Assembly: GCA_025963725.1 (NCBI GenBank)
Contig: JAOQAE010000006.1
Span: forward strand, 62,001 to 126,000
From: Bacteroidota bacterium
GTDB lineage: Bacteria; Bacteroidota; Bacteroidia; 2-12-FULL-35-15
Length of the DNA stretch: 64,000 nucleotides
Reading direction: 5' to 3'
The translations under genes were made by a program, and so were the position numbers. A model generated the notes under the pieces. The model was not told the DNA's origin and searched no databases. It was given only the letters and a program-made list of their open reading frames with translations. Shown here piece after piece: positions 62,301 to 64,000 of this stretch (its first letter is position 1; every line of letters begins with the position of its first letter).

Positions 62301-62435
62301 CCATACCGGTGTAAGCGGGGTGTTCTGAAAAGAAAGAAGGATACCGGCTCTGACGAGAATGTAATACGTAAGCGCGATCACCAAAGTAAGGCCCAGGTTA
62401 CTGATTTTGAAATAAGATGATGCCTTTTTAAACAT
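59397..62435 (-). CDS. MASE1-HAMP-PAS histidine kinase
   Basis: 1012 residues from ATG 62435; a TTG at 62489 is the only longer start. The N-terminal ~290 residues have eight or so hydrophobic segments of the MASE1 sensor type (FQNTPLTPVWPVEGVAFAAMLMFGPRVLPGLVIG). A HAMP-like linker (KVPISPKGDEIDAIAAGMNTLSDELK) is followed by three PAS domains (about 395-510, 520-640, 645-765) and a HisKA/HATPase pair (SHDLQEPLRMVTSYV, LFQNLISNAIKF, DNGIGIDPE, YPGTGIGLAICKKIV). No receiver is attached. It is the likely membrane input of the cluster; its gene lies 15 bp before the hybrid kinase. Confidence 0.92.
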   Translation of the reverse strand: MFKKASSYFKISNLGLTLVIALTYYILVRAGILLSFQNTPLTPVWPVEGVAFAAMLMFGPRVLPGLVIGSFVTNIIVFSSSGTTSLYSAVWVSLIIAIGFALEMLIGTALLKRTTGRVVGFEKVRPVFEFALAVLFMCLAGATAGATALCVGGVSPWSSYTAIWPAWWLGSAAGIFVVSPFLLSLYRQLRAGWRPRRKFELLVVFTLIFVVGQGIFSDWLYSEPVFIKPYLMLPPLLWAAFRFGQLETAVSILLASGIALWQTMMGHGPFAGTGYNESLLSSEIYVSILSLTIMAMGAAINEREQSEAALQLAHNELAALVNKRTEKLDDYQKRIENIFAAILKYTVFDFSQKVPISPKGDEIDAIAAGMNTLSDELKVRVQKLQESEERFRLLVESVKDYAIFRVDPDGRIASWNSGAQHIKGYTADEVIGKHISVFYTADEIERGEPEYNLRTAKELGRYESEGWRVKKDGTEFWANVVLTALYDNNKKLMGFVKVTRNMTERKLAEEKLKASEQQLQAIIKNAPDAVIVMDAESNVVEWNPKAEQIFGWTAEEVLEKPLHEYIIPEKHRAAHLRGIRHFLSTGEGPVLNKTIEIEALNKSGNEFSVSLSISSPIMVNGKYIFIGFIKDITQRKLAEARLKSSENFLDSVVENLPNMLFVKDAHTLRFVKFNKAGEELLGYSREELIGKNDYDFFPEKEAEFFIGKDREVLESGKLSEIPEELVHTKDKGLRTLETKKIPIYDETGKPRYLLGISNDITDRKRTEIELKMKSEELSRSNAELEQFAYVASHDLQEPLRMVTSYVQLLEKRYKDKLDQDANEFIAFAVDGSNRMRALIQSLLEYSRVNRIRPFEPMDVNEVMEVVLHDLRDTIQKNDAVIKVNPMPRMVGDHTLIGQLFQNLISNAIKFRDKQIPEIVISAEEKDNEFLFSVTDNGIGIDPEYSKKIFVIFQRLHTKDKYPGTGIGLAICKKIVERHGGEIWMESEAGNGSTFYFTISKRLKNSKLIEEKV

Positions 62436-62561
62436 AATACAAACGATGAGATAGTTCCATCTGAACAGCTGATTAAAATTATATGCCAATCCTCTTTTCC
62501 TTGAAAATAAAGGAACAGAAGGCGGGAAGGCATATACTTTTTTGCTTCGGGGGGATTTCTT

Positions 62562-62954
62562 TTACAGGTACTGCTTCAGCCATTCTTTGGCTTCTTTTTC
62601 ACCTGTGAACATTTTAGTGGGGTAAGGTTGCTGCTTCAGGTTTAAGAACAGGTTAGCCAGCATCTTGCCAAGCTCGGAGCCGGAGATCAATGCCATGGCC
62701 TTCACCACTTTCGGAAATTCGATAGCGGCGTAATCCCGGCTCTCCCTTGTAGATTCGCCGGAATTGGTCACATCTATGAGCAGGCACACCTGTTTGCCTC
62801 CCAGCATCTCCTTGAGCTCATCCATGATCCGCCTGGTTTCCTCAAGCGATGGCGCCGGTACTTTTTTGGAAACGGCGCAAAGTATGCCATCCCCGTCAAA
62901 CCAGTAAATAGAAGTACTTGTTTCCGTTACTTTTACATTTTCTGGAGGTACCAT
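62562..62954 (-). CDS. STAS/SpoIIAA-like small protein
   Basis: 130 residues. The strand-helix pattern (SIYWFDGDGILCAVSKKVPA, CLLIDVTNSGESTRESRDYAA, MALISGSELGKMLANLF, YPTKMFTGEKEAKEWLKQYL) fits the STAS-like fold found beside Bacteroidota signalling proteins. There is no clear phospho-serine/threonine motif. It sits 126 bp before the MASE1 kinase on the same strand and may be an accessory regulator. Confidence 0.6.
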   Translation of the reverse strand: MVPPENVKVTETSTSIYWFDGDGILCAVSKKVPAPSLEETRRIMDELKEMLGGKQVCLLIDVTNSGESTRESRDYAAIEFPKVVKAMALISGSELGKMLANLFLNLKQQPYPTKMFTGEKEAKEWLKQYL

Positions 62955-63137
62955 ATCAGTTTTTTTGAATTTAATTGCCCGTTGTCATTTTCCCGGTAGC
63001 TTCACATTCGTATCCCCGGGTTCTCCTCCACCAATAAAATATTGATCGATGCAGGATTCAGCCTGTTGAACATCTGCTTGGTGAGGTTAAATTATCTGTT
63101 ATTCTAAAAGGCAAAAAGCTGAATTCGGTAAACCGGG

Positions 63138-63176
63138 AAAAAAAATAGCCGGAAGCTTAAAATGAATAGCCGGCTA
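63138..63176 (-). terminator. Terminator overlapping the stop codon of the LytTR regulator
   Basis: On the minus strand a 7-bp stem TAGCCGG / CCGGCTA, starting with the stop codon itself, is followed by eight Ts. It separates the regulator from the rest of the cluster. Confidence 0.75.
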
Positions 63177-63875
63177 AATGAGGTTAAGCTTTTTAAGCAG
63201 CTCCTTTTTATATTGCTCTCCAATCGACAATGGATGCTTGCCAATATAAGCCGTGTTCTCCTCTACGTTATCAATATGGTCGAGCGCCACCAGGTAAGAG
63301 CGGTGCAGGCGGAAGAATTTGGAGTTATGCAGCTTTTCCTCAATGGCTTTCAGCGTGATGTGCACCGTATGGCGCTTATTATCGGCAGTAAAAATATTCA
63401 CATAATCGCCCAGGGCCTGCACATAAATAATATCCTTGATCCTGATCTTGGTAAGCACCGAATTGGAGCGCACAAAAATATACTCCTTGTCCTTATCGCT
63501 CATCTCTACCTTATTATCCTTCTTCTCAAACAGCTCTTTCGCCCTTGCCACAGCTACCATGAACCGCGTCATGCTCACGGGCTTGATCAGGTAATCCGCC
63601 ACATTCAGCTCGAAAGCTTCCACCGCATATTCCTGCTTGGTGGTGATCATGATCACGATCGGCCGGGTGGAAAGGTTTTTGATCAGCTCTATGCCCGTCA
63701 TTTCCGGCATTTCCACATCGAGGAACACCAGGTCTACCTGTTCCTTTTTCAGGTAATTGAAAGCCTCGATCGGGCTCTCGCATTCATGCTTCAGGTTCAG
63801 GAAATCTACCTGTGTGATCATTTGCTTAATGGCCGTGCGTGCCATCTTGTTATCATCAACTATAATGCAGTTCAT
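63174..63875 (-). CDS. LytTR-family response regulator
   Basis: 233 residues. REC domain 1-120: MNCIIVDDNKMARTAIKQM, phospho-acceptor D53 in VFLDVEMPEMTG, and the lysine in YLIKP. LytTR DNA-binding domain about 135-233: YIFVRSNSVLTKIRIKDIIYVQALGDYVNIFT, FFRLHRSYLVALDHIDNV. It should bind direct repeats in promoters. It has its own terminator and is a separate unit from the kinases, but a cognate kinase for it is not seen nearby, so it could be the final output of the cluster. Confidence 0.93.
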   Translation of the reverse strand: MNCIIVDDNKMARTAIKQMITQVDFLNLKHECESPIEAFNYLKKEQVDLVFLDVEMPEMTGIELIKNLSTRPIVIMITTKQEYAVEAFELNVADYLIKPVSMTRFMVAVARAKELFEKKDNKVEMSDKDKEYIFVRSNSVLTKIRIKDIIYVQALGDYVNIFTADNKRHTVHITLKAIEEKLHNSKFFRLHRSYLVALDHIDNVEENTAYIGKHPLSIGEQYKKELLKKLNLI

Positions 63876-64000
63876 AGGCTGGGTCTGTTTAAGTGTATAT
63901 TCATATCAAGCAAAGCAGACTTTAAAGAATTATGCCAGCGGCAGAGCGCGGAAATATTTTCCACACAGCTGAAAATAAAAACACCCGTACATTGCTGCCG

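Overview
The window is chromosomal DNA from a member of the Bacteroidota. The evidence is two proteins with type IX secretion (T9SS) C-terminal sorting domains, a GldA-type ABC ATPase, many -7 promoter boxes of the TAnnTTTG type, several small families common in this phylum (DUF5522, DUF493, DUF3817, DUF4139, DUF4154), and start codons without clear Shine-Dalgarno sequences. I cannot place it below phylum. Most of the window has moderate G+C and dense, short operons. Two stretches differ from this background.

Left edge (1-4850). This part is visibly AT-rich. It starts with a tight two-gene operon: a reverse transcriptase with intact catalytic motifs (20-1444), followed 2 bp later by a 314-residue protein (1447-2391) with features of the DarT/ADP-ribosyltransferase fold. 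I know of no named system with this pairing, and it is the best candidate for an undescribed defence module. A RadC/JAB protein on the opposite strand, a repeat-filled gap and an AT-rich exported protein of unknown function follow.

Middle (5000-42100). This is mostly housekeeping. It holds a PLP-dependent deaminase or desulfhydrase, urocanate hydratase, a glycosyltransferase/MORN-TonB/esterase operon, two tandem outer-membrane paralogues with a T9SS protein, a LutA-like Fe-S protein, a UMF1-type transporter, hemE with an OmpA-family gene, a penicillin-acylase-family enzyme, aconitase, an ankyrin protein, a MacB-like permease, dtd, rsgA, gldA, an M13 peptidase, metK, a nidogen-domain T9SS protein, era, initiator tRNA, der, a DUF4139 protein and a TlpA-like thioredoxin. 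Gaps carry dispersed repeats: TACGAAT-rich tracts, REP-like hairpins and GGATGAC/CTCGAACTGACA elements.

Second accessory region (42183-49221). An XRE-type regulator diverges from a complete type III restriction-modification operon (mod-res). It is followed by a fused nucleotidyltransferase-HEPN protein, a small unknown protein and a CapV-like patatin phospholipase with no cyclase next to it. This reads as a defence island.

Right end (49323-63875). A FUSC-family membrane protein is followed by a signalling block: TonB-dependent receptor plus YfiR (overlapping genes), a class-III aminotransferase, an HPt protein overlapping a REC-histidine kinase, a REC-PAS-PAS-kinase-REC hybrid, a MASE1-HAMP-PAS kinase, a STAS-like small protein and a LytTR response regulator. 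The arrangement suggests a multi-component phosphorelay coupled to an envelope or nutrient signal.
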